Positions 48,282-56,099 of a DNA stretch of 64,000 nt are shown here, one piece after another (position 1 is the stretch's first letter; the number at the start of each line of letters is the position of its first letter). A program made the position numbers and the translations under genes. The notes under the pieces are model-generated. The model was not told the DNA's origin. It did not search any database and saw only the letters and a program-made list of their open reading frames with translations. This DNA is from CAZJFH01 sp964545205 (GTDB lineage: Bacteria; Pseudomonadota; Alphaproteobacteria; Rhodospirillales; Magnetospirillaceae), in assembly GCA_964545205.1 (NCBI GenBank), contig CAZJFH010000012.1, positions 23,865 through 87,864 on the forward strand. The letters are read 5' to 3'.

Positions 48282-49018
48282 TGCGCCGCCTGATCGCCGC
48301 CCTCGGACTCATGGCCCTGGCCGCCGTCCCGGCGGCGGCGCAGCAGGCGCCGCTGGTCGCCGACCTGTCCAAGCACCTGGTGGCGATCACCACCGGATTC
48401 TCGGGCACCGACGTGCTGCTGTTCGGCGCCGTCGACGGCCCCGGCGACATCGTCGTCGTGGTGCGCGGCCCCGATCGCGACGAGGTGGTGCGGCGCAAGG
48501 AGCGGATCGCCGGCATCTGGGTCAACACCGCCGAAGCGGTGATTCCCGGCGCGCCGTCCTTCTACCGCGTCGCGGCGACGCGGCCGCTCGAGGACGTGGC
48601 GCCGGTGCCGGTGCTCGAACGCCACGAGATCGGCCACCGCCATCTCGACCTCGAGGTGGCGGGCGCCGACGCCGCCGCGGCCGACGCCTACCGCGACGCC
48701 CTGGTCCGCCTGAAGCAGAAGCGCACCCTTTACGGCGACGAGATCCTGCCGGTGTCGTTCCTCGGCTCGCAACTGTTCCGCACCGAGATGCACCTGCCGG
48801 CCAACGTGCCGGTGGGCACCTACAGCGTCGAGGTCTATCTGCTGCGCGACGGCGAGGTGATCTCGGCGCAGACGACGCCGCTGATCGTCAGCAAGGTCGG
48901 CGTCGGCGCCGAGGTCTACGACTTCGCTCACGACCAGGGGCCGCTTTACGGTATCATCGCCATCCTCGTCGCCATGGGCGCCGGCTGGCTGGCGGCGACG
49001 GCGTTCAAGAAGAGCTGA
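48281..49018 (+). CDS. TIGR02186-family periplasmic/membrane protein
   Basis: A 245-residue protein with a cleavable signal peptide (about 1-20, ends AAQQAP), a beta-rich periplasmic body (VAITTGFSGTDVLLFGAV, LPANVPVGTYSVEVYLL) and a C-terminal transmembrane helix (GIIAILVAMGAGWLAATAF). The family is of unknown function but is regularly next to TSUP transporters. Its ATG overlaps the last base of the transporter gene's stop (TGATG), so they are coupled. Confidence 0.88.
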   Translation: MRRLIAALGLMALAAVPAAAQQAPLVADLSKHLVAITTGFSGTDVLLFGAVDGPGDIVVVVRGPDRDEVVRRKERIAGIWVNTAEAVIPGAPSFYRVAATRPLEDVAPVPVLERHEIGHRHLDLEVAGADAAAADAYRDALVRLKQKRTLYGDEILPVSFLGSQLFRTEMHLPANVPVGTYSVEVYLLRDGEVISAQTTPLIVSKVGVGAEVYDFAHDQGPLYGIIAILVAMGAGWLAATAFKKS

Positions 49019-49036
49019 GGGAGCGGCACGCCTGAG

Positions 49037-49501
49037 ATGAGCACCAGAACGTTCCTGGTCGTGGTCGACGACAGCGAGGAAATGCAGGCGGCGCTGCGCT
49101 TCGCCTGCCGGCGCGCCCGCAGCACCGGCGGCCGGGTGGCGCTGCTGCGGGTGATCGGGCCGGTGGAGTTCCAGCACTTCGCCTCGGTCGGCAACCTGAT
49201 GCGCGAGGAGGCGCGGCAGGACGCCGAGCAACTGCTGCAGCGCCTGGCGACCGAGGTCTACGAGGTCTCGGGCGAGATGCCGGTGCTCTACGTGCGCGAG
49301 GGCCACACCCGCGACGAACTGTTGAAGCTGATCGACGAGGAGCCGGAGATATCGATCCTGGTGCTGGGCGCCGGCACCGGCTCCGAGGGGCCGGGGCCGC
49401 TGATCTCGGCCCTGATCGGCAAATACGCCAACAAGCTGCGCGTGCCGGTGACCATCGTGCCAGGAACCCTGAGCGACGAGGCGATCGCGCATCTGGCGTG
49501 A
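49037..49501 (+). CDS. Universal stress protein (UspA family)
   Basis: A 154-residue single USP domain: an alpha/beta fold with VVVDDSEEMQAALRFACRRA at the N-terminus and the ATP-type loop GAGTGSEGPGPLISAL near 115. Residues of the ATP-binding G-2x-G-9x-G(S/T) motif are partly there. It is 18 bases after the TIGR02186 gene, probably in the same operon. A direct role in transport is not implied. Confidence 0.88.
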   Translation: MSTRTFLVVVDDSEEMQAALRFACRRARSTGGRVALLRVIGPVEFQHFASVGNLMREEARQDAEQLLQRLATEVYEVSGEMPVLYVREGHTRDELLKLIDEEPEISILVLGAGTGSEGPGPLISALIGKYANKLRVPVTIVPGTLSDEAIAHLA

Positions 49502-49593
49502 TCTCCGACTTAGGCGATAGGACTTGACCGTTTCGGCGGAGTCGCCCATCTACCGCTTTGGACGGGGCCAGTATTCCAGGAAGGAAGGAAAGC

Positions 49594-50142
49594 ATGTTCA
49601 TCCAGACCGAACCGACGCCGAACCCGGCGACCCTCAAGTTTCTGCCCGGCGTGCGCGTGATGCCGCGCGGCACCGCCGACTTCGCCGAACCGGAGCGCGC
49701 GGTCGGCAAGTCGCCGCTGGCCCAGCGCCTGTTCGAGATCGAGGGCGTCTCCTCGGTGTTCCTGGGCGGCGACTTCATCACCGTCGCCAAGGCCGACGCG
49801 CAGGAATGGGCGGTGCTCAAGCCGCAGATCCTGGGCGCGATCATGGACCACTTCAGCCAGGGCCTGCCGGTCGTGACCGAAGAGGCGATGGAGAAGAGCG
49901 GCGACGGCGAGGATTCCGAGGTCGTCACGCAGATCAAGGAACTGCTGGACACCCGCGTCCGCCCGGCGGTCGCCCAGGACGGCGGCGACATCATCTTCCA
50001 CGGCTTCGAGGACGGCATCGTCTACCTGCGCATGCAGGGCGCGTGCTCCGGCTGCCCCAGCTCGACCGCGACGCTCAAGCACGGCATCGAGAACATGCTG
50101 AAGTACTACGTGCCGGAAGTCGTCTCGGTCCAGTCGGTCTGA
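49594..50142 (+). CDS. nfuA: Nfu-type iron-sulfur cluster carrier (NfuA/NifU C-terminal domain)
   Basis: A 182-residue Fe-S scaffold/carrier. The N-terminal Nfu-N domain (MFIQTEPTPNPATLKFLPG) and the NifU C-terminal domain with the cluster-binding CSGCPSS near 152 are both intact. AAGGAAAG before the ATG confirms the start and argues against an in-frame earlier ATG. In alphaproteobacteria the gene is often near tsaB and miaB, as here, which need an Fe-S carrier (MiaB has two 4Fe-4S clusters). Confidence 0.95.
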   Translation: MFIQTEPTPNPATLKFLPGVRVMPRGTADFAEPERAVGKSPLAQRLFEIEGVSSVFLGGDFITVAKADAQEWAVLKPQILGAIMDHFSQGLPVVTEEAMEKSGDGEDSEVVTQIKELLDTRVRPAVAQDGGDIIFHGFEDGIVYLRMQGACSGCPSSTATLKHGIENMLKYYVPEVVSVQSV

Positions 50143-50156
50143 CGCCAGAGGCCGCG

Positions 50157-51104
50157 ATGGCGTGGGCTCGGGTCCGGCGCGCCGTCCTGGCCGGCGCGCC
50201 GCTGGCGCTGGCGGTGGTGGTCGGCGCCTGGATCGCGACGCTGAACGGCCGCGACGCCGGCCGCCGGCCTCAGGACGACGCCTTCGGGCCGTTCCTGCCG
50301 CCGTCGGTGGCGCTGACCGGGATCGAGGCGCAGGCGGCCGAGCTGCTGCGCCGCAATTTCCTGCGCCTGGGCTACGACATCGGCGCGGTCGGCGCCGGCC
50401 GCGGCGTCCCCCGCATCATCCTCGCCAGCCTGCCGCCCGACCTGTCGGAGCTCGACGCGCCGGCGGCGCGCAAGGAGGTGTTCCTGGCCGCCATGCTGCC
50501 GCTGGTGCTGCAGGTCAACGAGGAGATCGCCAGCCGCCGCCGCCGGCTCGAACACATCCGCGCCGGCCTGGCCGCGGGGCAGCCGCTCGACGCCGGCGAC
50601 CGCGCCTGGCTGCACGAGATAGCCGCCGCCTACGGCGTTCCCGATCCCGATCCCGACATCCTGATGCCGCGCATCGACCAGATTCCGGTGTCGCTGGCGC
50701 TGGCGCAGGCCGCCGAGGAGAGCGGCTGGGGCACGTCGCGCTTCGCGCGCGACGGCAACGCGCTGTTCGGGCAGTGGAGCTTCGGCGAGGCGGCGATGCG
50801 GCCGCGGCAGGCGTCGCGCGACGGCTACGGCGTGCGGGCGTTCGACAACCTGCTCGAGGCGGTGCGCGCCTATGCCCGCAACCTGAACACCCACGCCGCC
50901 TACCGCGAGTTCCGCCAGGCGCGCGCCGCGTTGCGCCGGGCCGGCAAGCCGCTGGACGGCCACGCGCTGGCCGGCACCCTGACCCGCTACTCGGCGCGCG
51001 GCCCGGCCTATGTCCGCAGCCTGCGCGCCATCATCGCCGCCAACGGCCTCGGCGCGCTCGACGCCGCCCGCTTCGCCGGCCTGCGGCGGGAGCGGCGCAG
51101 CTAG
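50157..51104 (+). CDS. Bax-like glucosaminidase (GH73 family) membrane-anchored protein
   Basis: A 315-residue protein with an N-terminal signal/anchor helix (about 7-27) and a C-terminal GH73-type domain of Bax/FlgJ style: LAQAAEESGWGTSRFARDGNALFGQW near 185-210 contains the catalytic Glu, and FDNLLEAVRAYARNLNTHAAYREFR follows (both given by their ends in part). Such enzymes cut the glycan strands of peptidoglycan. No flagellar genes are nearby. It begins 15 bases after nfuA and its stop is two bases from the convergent cyclase gene. Confidence 0.85.
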   Translation: MAWARVRRAVLAGAPLALAVVVGAWIATLNGRDAGRRPQDDAFGPFLPPSVALTGIEAQAAELLRRNFLRLGYDIGAVGAGRGVPRIILASLPPDLSELDAPAARKEVFLAAMLPLVLQVNEEIASRRRRLEHIRAGLAAGQPLDAGDRAWLHEIAAAYGVPDPDPDILMPRIDQIPVSLALAQAAEESGWGTSRFARDGNALFGQWSFGEAAMRPRQASRDGYGVRAFDNLLEAVRAYARNLNTHAAYREFRQARAALRRAGKPLDGHALAGTLTRYSARGPAYVRSLRAIIAANGLGALDAARFAGLRRERRS

Positions 51105-51105
51105 A

Positions 51106-52125
51106 CTAGGCGAAGGCCTCGGCGGGTTCGGCGCCGCAGACCAGGTTGCGGCCGCCGCTCTTGGCGGCGTAGAGATTGTCGTCGCAGCGCTTCAGCCACG
51201 AGCGCCAGTCCTCGTCGCGCCGGGTGGTGGCGATGCCGATGCTGGCGGTGATGCTGGCCCCGGAGAGGATGTCCGCGGCCTCGACGTGCCGCCGCAGGTC
51301 CTCGGCGAAGGCCCGGCCGCCCTCGGCGTCGGTCTGGTACAGCAGAACCAGGAATTCCTCGCCGCCGAGGCGGAACGCCTTGTCGCTGCCGCGGATGCGG
51401 CCGAGCAGCATGCCGCCGATGCTGCGGATGACGTGGTCGCCGGCGTCGTGGCCGTGGTTGTCGTTGATGCGCTTGAAGTGGTCGATGTCGAGCACCACCA
51501 GGGTGTCGGGCCGCCCGCTGCGCCGGAACCGCCGGACGGAATCGTCGAGCGTCGAGTCGAGCCGCACCCGGTTGCACAGCCCGGTCAGCGGATCGGTCTC
51601 GGCCAGCAGCTGCAGCTTGGCCTGCTGCAGGTTGATGATCCGCACGAAGATCACCGTCAGAATGCTGACGGTGATCAGAGTCGCGCTGAGCCGGGTGGCG
51701 GTCTGCGGCTCGAAGCCGCTCCAGGCGTGGGCGAACACCAGGCCGAGCAGCAGGACGTTGACCAGCCACGCCTGGCGTTCCGGCAGGACCATGTAGAACA
51801 TGGTCAGCGCCGCGAAGGTCCAGAGCGCGCCGACGAGGCCGAGCTGGACGATCGCCATGTGCTGCGCGAACAGGATGGTCGGCACCAGGCAGACGAAAAC
51901 CACGATCGGCAGCAGGCGTCCTTTCCTGCCCGGCCAGCCGTTGAGCACCAGCACCGCGACCACCGCCACCAGCCCGACGCCGAGCACCAGCCGTCCTTCC
52001 GCGAGGTGGCTGACCGCGAACGGCAGCACCAGCAGCACCGCGACCAGCGCGATCGCCCTGTGCATCATGTCGCGAAAATCGCACGGAGGACTGGTCTCCC
52101 GCACGCCCAAGCCGATCCGTCTCAT
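51106..52125 (-). CDS. Membrane diguanylate cyclase
   Basis: A 339-residue c-di-GMP synthase. About five or six hydrophobic helices (residues 20-165) precede a GGDEF domain. The active site is GGEEF and an inhibitory RGSD sits five residues before it, as in product-inhibited cyclases. NHGHDAGDHVIR and ASIGIAT are the other domain marks. The start is set by GGGGAG upstream of MRRIGLG; longer in-frame starts exist. It is convergent with the glucosaminidase gene. Confidence 0.9.
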   Translation of the reverse strand: MRRIGLGVRETSPPCDFRDMMHRAIALVAVLLVLPFAVSHLAEGRLVLGVGLVAVVAVLVLNGWPGRKGRLLPIVVFVCLVPTILFAQHMAIVQLGLVGALWTFAALTMFYMVLPERQAWLVNVLLLGLVFAHAWSGFEPQTATRLSATLITVSILTVIFVRIINLQQAKLQLLAETDPLTGLCNRVRLDSTLDDSVRRFRRSGRPDTLVVLDIDHFKRINDNHGHDAGDHVIRSIGGMLLGRIRGSDKAFRLGGEEFLVLLYQTDAEGGRAFAEDLRRHVEAADILSGASITASIGIATTRRDEDWRSWLKRCDDNLYAAKSGGRNLVCGAEPAEAFA

Positions 52126-52216
52126 GCGATCTCCCCGTCGCATCCCGGCGCTTCTCGCCGGCGCGCCACGATAGATCATTTCCCGAGCTTGTTTCAACCA
52201 AAGGCCGAATCCGGCG

Positions 52217-52768
52217 TCACATGAGCGGCTCGGGCAGGATGCTGTCGGACAGGAGCGGAAAGCGCTCGCGGGCGTCGAAGAGCTGATAGTGCCACCACTC
52301 ATGGCGATAGAAGTCCCAGCCGGCGGCGGTCATGATGCCGAGCAGCGTCGCCCGGTTGCGCTGCGCCTCGGCGCCGATCGCGACGCAGCCGTGGTGCGAC
52401 AGCGGCGTGAAGGCGTCGAAGCCCGTGCCCATGTCGAGTTCGGCGCCCGCGCCGTCGAGCAGCGTCAGATCGACGGCGGCGCCGCGGGAATGCGGGCTGC
52501 CGCGGCGCGGATCGGCCAGGAAGTCGGGATCGGGAGTGTGGTTCCACAGCACCCGCTGCGCCTCGGCGGGGCGGAACGCGTCGAAGATGCGCAGCCGATA
52601 GCCCAGCGGTCGCGCCAGCTCGGACGCCCGGCGCAGCAACGCCGCCGCTTGCGGGTGCAGCCAGCAGGCGGCGCGCCGGTAGACCGGCCGGCCGGTGAAG
52701 TTGTCGGCCGTGGCATAGGCGAGCCGCAGGTCGACGTCGAAGTCGGGCGGTCGGATGCGGACGAGCAC
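52217..52768 (-). CDS. D-alanyl-D-alanine dipeptidase (VanX/DdpX family)
   Basis: A 183-residue zinc peptidase. SPHSRGAAVDLTLLD (SxHxxGxAxD) and HEWWHYQLF supply the metal-binding His/Asp and catalytic Glu, and FDAFRPAEAQRVLW is a family segment. It starts with GTG. No vanA, vanH or vanRS genes are nearby, so peptidoglycan D-Ala-D-Ala recycling or degradation, rather than glycopeptide resistance, is the reasonable role. There is no signal peptide. It is 68 bases from tsaB on the other strand. Confidence 0.9.
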   Translation of the reverse strand: MLVRIRPPDFDVDLRLAYATADNFTGRPVYRRAACWLHPQAAALLRRASELARPLGYRLRIFDAFRPAEAQRVLWNHTPDPDFLADPRRGSPHSRGAAVDLTLLDGAGAELDMGTGFDAFTPLSHHGCVAIGAEAQRNRATLLGIMTAAGWDFYRHEWWHYQLFDARERFPLLSDSILPEPLM

Positions 52769-52836
52769 CGTGCGTTGTCCTTTTCACTGGCGGCGCGGGC
52801 GGGCAGTATAGCGCCCCCCGCACGCGAACGAGAACC

Positions 52837-53499
52837 ATGACCGTCCTGGCCTTCGACACCGCCACCGCCGCCTGCTCCGCCGCCGTCTGGCGCGACGGCG
52901 CGCTGCTGTCGCGGCGCTTCGCCGACATGCCGCGCGGCCAGTCCGAGGCGCTGATGCCGATGATCATGGCGGTGATGGACGAGGCCGGACTGGCCTTCGC
53001 CGACCTGACGCTGATCGGCGTCACCGTCGGCCCCGGCGCCTTCACCGGGCTGCGCATCGGCCTGGCGGCGGCGCGCGGGCTGGCGCTCGCCGCCGGGCTG
53101 CCGGTGGCCGGGGTGACGACCGCCGAGGCGATCGCCCATGGCGTGCCCGCGGCCGAGCGCGCCGGCCGCGACCTGGTGGTGGCGATCGACGCCAAGCGCG
53201 CCGACCTGTTCGTGCAGCGCTTCGACGCCGCGCTGCGGCCCCTCGACGCGGTTCGCGCGCTGCTGCCCGAGGAACTGGCCGCGGTCTGCGGCGACGGGCC
53301 GCTGCTGCTGGCCGGCGACGGCACCGGACGGGCGCTGCCGCACCTGCCCGGAGCCGTCGCCTCGGCGGCGCCCGGGGTGCCCGACGCCGCCGTGGTCGCG
53401 GCGCTGGCGGCGGCGCACTGGCGGGCCGGAACGGCGCTGCCGCCCGAGCCGCTGTATCTGCGTCCGCCCGACGTCACCTTGCCGGGGAGCGCGGGGTGA
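52837..53499 (+). CDS. tsaB: tRNA threonylcarbamoyladenosine biosynthesis protein TsaB
   Basis: A 220-residue ASKHA-fold protein that with TsaD and TsaE attaches threonylcarbamoyl to A37 of ANN-decoding tRNAs. VLAFDTATAACSAAVW at the N-terminus and VTVGPGAFTGLRIGLAAARGLA near 65-86 (in two parts) are diagnostic. Its stop overlaps the rimI start (GTGA). Length is normal for the family. Confidence 0.94.
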   Translation: MTVLAFDTATAACSAAVWRDGALLSRRFADMPRGQSEALMPMIMAVMDEAGLAFADLTLIGVTVGPGAFTGLRIGLAAARGLALAAGLPVAGVTTAEAIAHGVPAAERAGRDLVVAIDAKRADLFVQRFDAALRPLDAVRALLPEELAAVCGDGPLLLAGDGTGRALPHLPGAVASAAPGVPDAAVVAALAAAHWRAGTALPPEPLYLRPPDVTLPGSAG

Positions 53500-53936
53500 C
53501 GGCCGAGATGATCGCGCTGGCCCCGATCCACGCCGAGCTGGCGGCGGCGATCCACCGCCAGTGCTTCGAGCGGCCGTGGGGCGCGACGGCGATGGCCGAG
53601 ATGCTGGCGATGCCCGGCGCTTTCGGCTGGATCGCCGGCGCCGGCCGGCCGGTCGGCCTGGTGCTGTGCCGCATCGCCGCCGACGAGGCCGAGGTGGTGA
53701 GCCTGTGCGTGCTGCCCGAGGAGCGCCGCGGCGGCCATGCCGGCCGGCTGCTCGACGCCGCCCTCGCCGGAGCGGCGGAGCGCGGCGCCGGCGCCATGTT
53801 CCTCGAGGTCGGCGAGGACAACGCCCCGGCGCGGCGGCTGTACCAGACCCGCGGGTTCACGCCGGCCGGCCGCCGGCCGCACTACTATGGCCCGGGGGCC
53901 CACGCCCTGATCCTGCGCCGGGCGCTGGCCGGCTGA
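53496..53936 (+). CDS. rimI: Ribosomal protein S18-alanine N-acetyltransferase RimI
   Basis: A 146-residue GNAT enzyme. The acetyl-CoA loop is VLPEERRGGHAGRLLDAAL near 71-89, and EDNAPARRLYQTRGFTPAGRR marks the C-terminal part. Context decides the name: rimI is directly coupled to tsaB in many bacteria, and here the GTG start overlaps the tsaB stop. Confidence 0.9.
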   Translation: MTAEMIALAPIHAELAAAIHRQCFERPWGATAMAEMLAMPGAFGWIAGAGRPVGLVLCRIAADEAEVVSLCVLPEERRGGHAGRLLDAALAGAAERGAGAMFLEVGEDNAPARRLYQTRGFTPAGRRPHYYGPGAHALILRRALAG

Positions 53937-53949
53937 CCTTGGGCCGCGC

Positions 53950-54204
53950 TCAGCGCTTGCGGATGCGCAGGCGGTGGACGCCCTCGGCCGGCTCGCCCTC
54001 TTCGCGCTCCATCGCCACGATCTCGTGGCCCATGTCGCGCACCGAGCGCGGAACGTTGCCCAGGGGCTCGGCGCCCTTCAGCCGCACCTCGGCCACTTGC
54101 CCCGGCGCCATCTTTTCAACCAGCAACTTTGTCTTCACGAACGTCATCGGACAGACCTCGCCGGTGATGTCCAGGTAGTAGTTGGCATCCTTAGTCACGT
54201 CCAC
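53950..54204 (-). CDS. TusA-family sulfur carrier / sulfurtransferase
   Basis: An 84-residue protein with the family's Cys-Pro motif: LDITGEVCPMTFVKTK near 11-26. TusA-like proteins carry persulfide sulfur for tRNA thiolation, molybdenum cofactor or sulfur oxidation. Neither the other Tus genes nor sulfur oxidation genes are seen. The C-terminus is longer and more basic than TusA. It is convergent with rimI and divergent from mucR. Confidence 0.85.
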   Translation of the reverse strand: MDVTKDANYYLDITGEVCPMTFVKTKLLVEKMAPGQVAEVRLKGAEPLGNVPRSVRDMGHEIVAMEREEGEPAEGVHRLRIRKR

Positions 54205-54234
54205 ACCCTTGATTTCGGGCCAAAGAAATGGTTA

Positions 54235-54262
54235 TTGCCTGCCTGTGCCGAACGAACTATAT
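54235..54262 (+). promoter_or_regulatory. Putative promoter of mucR
   Basis: TTGCCT and CTATAT (alphaproteobacterial sigma-70 style) are 16 bases apart, about 38 bases before the ATG, in AT-richer sequence. Confidence 0.4.
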
Positions 54263-54300
54263 AACGGGGCATGCCCTGTCGCGTGAGGATAGACGCTGAA

Positions 54301-54723
54301 ATGACACACCAATCCAAGCCGAATGAACTGCTGGAGCTGACCACCGAGATCGTTGCCGCGCATGTCGGCCATAACACGGTCTCGATGTCCGATCTGCCGC
54401 AGCTCATTCAGGACGTGTACAAGACGCTGGCCAATGTCGGCGTCCAGCCGGCGCAGCCCGAGCGGCCGCAGCCGGCGGTTCCGATCAAGCGGTCGGTGAC
54501 CCCGGATTACATCATTTGCCTGGAAGACGGCAAGAAGCTCAAGATGCTGAAGCGTCACCTCAAGACGGCCTACAACATGACGCCGGAAGAGTATCGCGAG
54601 CGCTGGGGCCTGCCGGCCGACTATCCGATGGTCGCGCCCAACTACGCGCAGCACCGCAGCACGCTGGCCAAGAAGATCGGCCTCGGCACCAAGCCGCGCA
54701 AGCGCCGGCGCGCCGGGCAGTAA
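54301..54723 (+). CDS. mucR: MucR/Ros-family zinc-finger transcription regulator
   Basis: A 140-residue DNA-binding protein that binds AT-rich sites and represses many genes (exopolysaccharide, motility, virulence). The finger region ICLEDGKKLKMLKRHLKTAYNMTPEEYRERW (shown by its ends) keeps Cys, Asp and the first His, but the second His of Ros (RHLTTHH) is replaced by Ala/Tyr (RHLKTAY), so metal binding is probably altered. APNYAQHRSTLAKKIGLG is the conserved tail. A strong terminator follows. Confidence 0.92.
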   Translation: MTHQSKPNELLELTTEIVAAHVGHNTVSMSDLPQLIQDVYKTLANVGVQPAQPERPQPAVPIKRSVTPDYIICLEDGKKLKMLKRHLKTAYNMTPEEYRERWGLPADYPMVAPNYAQHRSTLAKKIGLGTKPRKRRRAGQ

Positions 54724-54739
54724 AAGTGTAACACCGGTG

Positions 54740-54774
54740 AAAGGCGCGGCGAGCATATGCTTGCGGCGCCTTTT
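54740..54774 (+). terminator. Rho-independent terminator of mucR
   Basis: An 17-base stem (AAAGGCGC, one mismatch, then GCGAGCAT paired with ATGCTTGC with one GU pair) ending in TTTT, 17 bases after the mucR stop. Confidence 0.85.
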
Positions 54775-54816
54775 CGGTTGAGGGTACAGTCGACCCGGGC
54801 AAGAGGGGACGCGTGC

Positions 54817-55251
54817 ATGACGTCGCGCATCGAGCAACGCTGCATCGACAAGGGTATGAAGATGACCGAGCAGCGGCGGGTGATCGCCCGCGTGCTGTCC
54901 GAGGCCGACGATCACCCGGATGTCGAGGAAGTCTATCGCCGCGCCACCGCGATCGACCCGCGCATCAGCATCGCCACCGTGTACCGCACGGTTCGGCTGT
55001 TCGAGGAGAACGAGATCCTCGAGCGTCACGATTTCGGCGACGGCCGCGCCCGCTACGAGGAAGTGCCCGACGAGCATCACGACCACCTGATCGACGTCAA
55101 CAACGGCCGGGTGATCGAATTCCACTCCAACGAGATCGAGGCGCTGCAGCGCGAGATCGCGCGCCGGCACGGCTACAAGCTGATCGGCCATCGCCTCGAA
55201 CTCTACGGCGTGCCGCTGAAGAAGGGCGATGGAGACGCGGAGTCCCCGTGA
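54817..55251 (+). CDS. fur: Fur-family metal-dependent repressor
   Basis: A 144-residue Fur/Mur-type regulator. The winged helix has ISIATVYRTVRLFEENEIL, and the metal/dimer region YEEVPDEHHDHLIDVNNGRVIEF (by ends) is standard for Fur, with HHDH. It lacks the heme-regulatory motif of Irr and the extra zinc cysteines of typical Fur (few Cys). It may sense iron or manganese. GAGGGGAC before the ATG settles the start. It is next to encapsulin-unrelated genes, but its regulon would include iron storage. Confidence 0.93.
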   Translation: MTSRIEQRCIDKGMKMTEQRRVIARVLSEADDHPDVEEVYRRATAIDPRISIATVYRTVRLFEENEILERHDFGDGRARYEEVPDEHHDHLIDVNNGRVIEFHSNEIEALQREIARRHGYKLIGHRLELYGVPLKKGDGDAESP

Positions 55252-55285
55252 CCTGCGAGTATTCGATTCCGATGGACGGACGGGC

Positions 55286-56098
55286 ATGACGGCAGTCGAC
55301 GCCGGCGTGGTCGATCTGCGTTCCGGCAACCTGCACGCCCGCCTCGCCGCCTCGGCCGACGAGGTCGTGGCGGCCCAGCGCCTGCGCTACCGCGTCTTCT
55401 ACGAGGAGATGGGGGCGCAGCCGACGCCGCAGATGGCGGCGGTCGGGCGCGACTTCGACGAGTTCGACGCGATCTGCGACCATCTGCTGGTCATCGACGC
55501 CGAAGCCGATGGCGGCCGCGGCACCGTGGTCGGCACCTACCGCCTGACCCAGCGCCATCAGGCCCAGGCCTTCGGCCGCTTCTACACCGCCAGCGAATAC
55601 GACATCGCGCCGATCATCGACCATCCCGGCAACGTCATGGAACTGGGCCGCAGCTGCGTCGACGCCGCCTACCGCAACAAGATGACCATGAACATGCTGT
55701 GGCGGGCGATCGCGGCCTACATCACCCACCACCGCATCGAGATCATGTTCGGCTGCGCCAGCCTGCCCGGCACCGATCCGCGCACCCTGGCCCTGCCGCT
55801 GTCCTATCTCGCGCATTTCCACATGGGACCGCCCGAGATGCGCCCGCGCGCCCTGCCCGAGCGCTACGTCGACATGCGCCTGCTGGCGCCCGAGCAGATC
55901 GACCCGCGCGCCGCCCTGGCGGCGCTGCCGCCGTTGATCAAGGGCTACCTGCGGCTGGGCGGCTATTTCGGCGACGGCGCCGTGGTCGATCCGCAGTTCA
56001 ACACCACCGACGTCTGCGTCATCGTCATGTCGGACCTCGTGACCGGCAAGTACATCCGTCATTACGACCGCACGATCCGCGAGGCGAAGCCGCAATAG
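55286..56098 (+). CDS. olsB: Ornithine-acyl[ACP] N-acyltransferase OlsB-type GNAT protein
   Basis: A 270-residue acyl-homoserine-lactone-synthase/OlsB-like enzyme that makes lyso-ornithine lipid by acylating ornithine. The RYRVFYEEMGAQP, VVGTYRLTQ, FYTASEYDI, ELGRSCVDAAYR and MFGCASLPGTDP segments are characteristic of the family. The next gene encodes the 1-acyl transferase. An upstream ATG would add 19 residues and overlap fur; the chosen start matches homologous N-termini. The acyl-ACP and ornithine roles follow from family knowledge. Confidence 0.85.
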   Translation: MTAVDAGVVDLRSGNLHARLAASADEVVAAQRLRYRVFYEEMGAQPTPQMAAVGRDFDEFDAICDHLLVIDAEADGGRGTVVGTYRLTQRHQAQAFGRFYTASEYDIAPIIDHPGNVMELGRSCVDAAYRNKMTMNMLWRAIAAYITHHRIEIMFGCASLPGTDPRTLALPLSYLAHFHMGPPEMRPRALPERYVDMRLLAPEQIDPRAALAALPPLIKGYLRLGGYFGDGAVVDPQFNTTDVCVIVMSDLVTGKYIRHYDRTIREAKPQ

Positions 56099-56099
56099 C

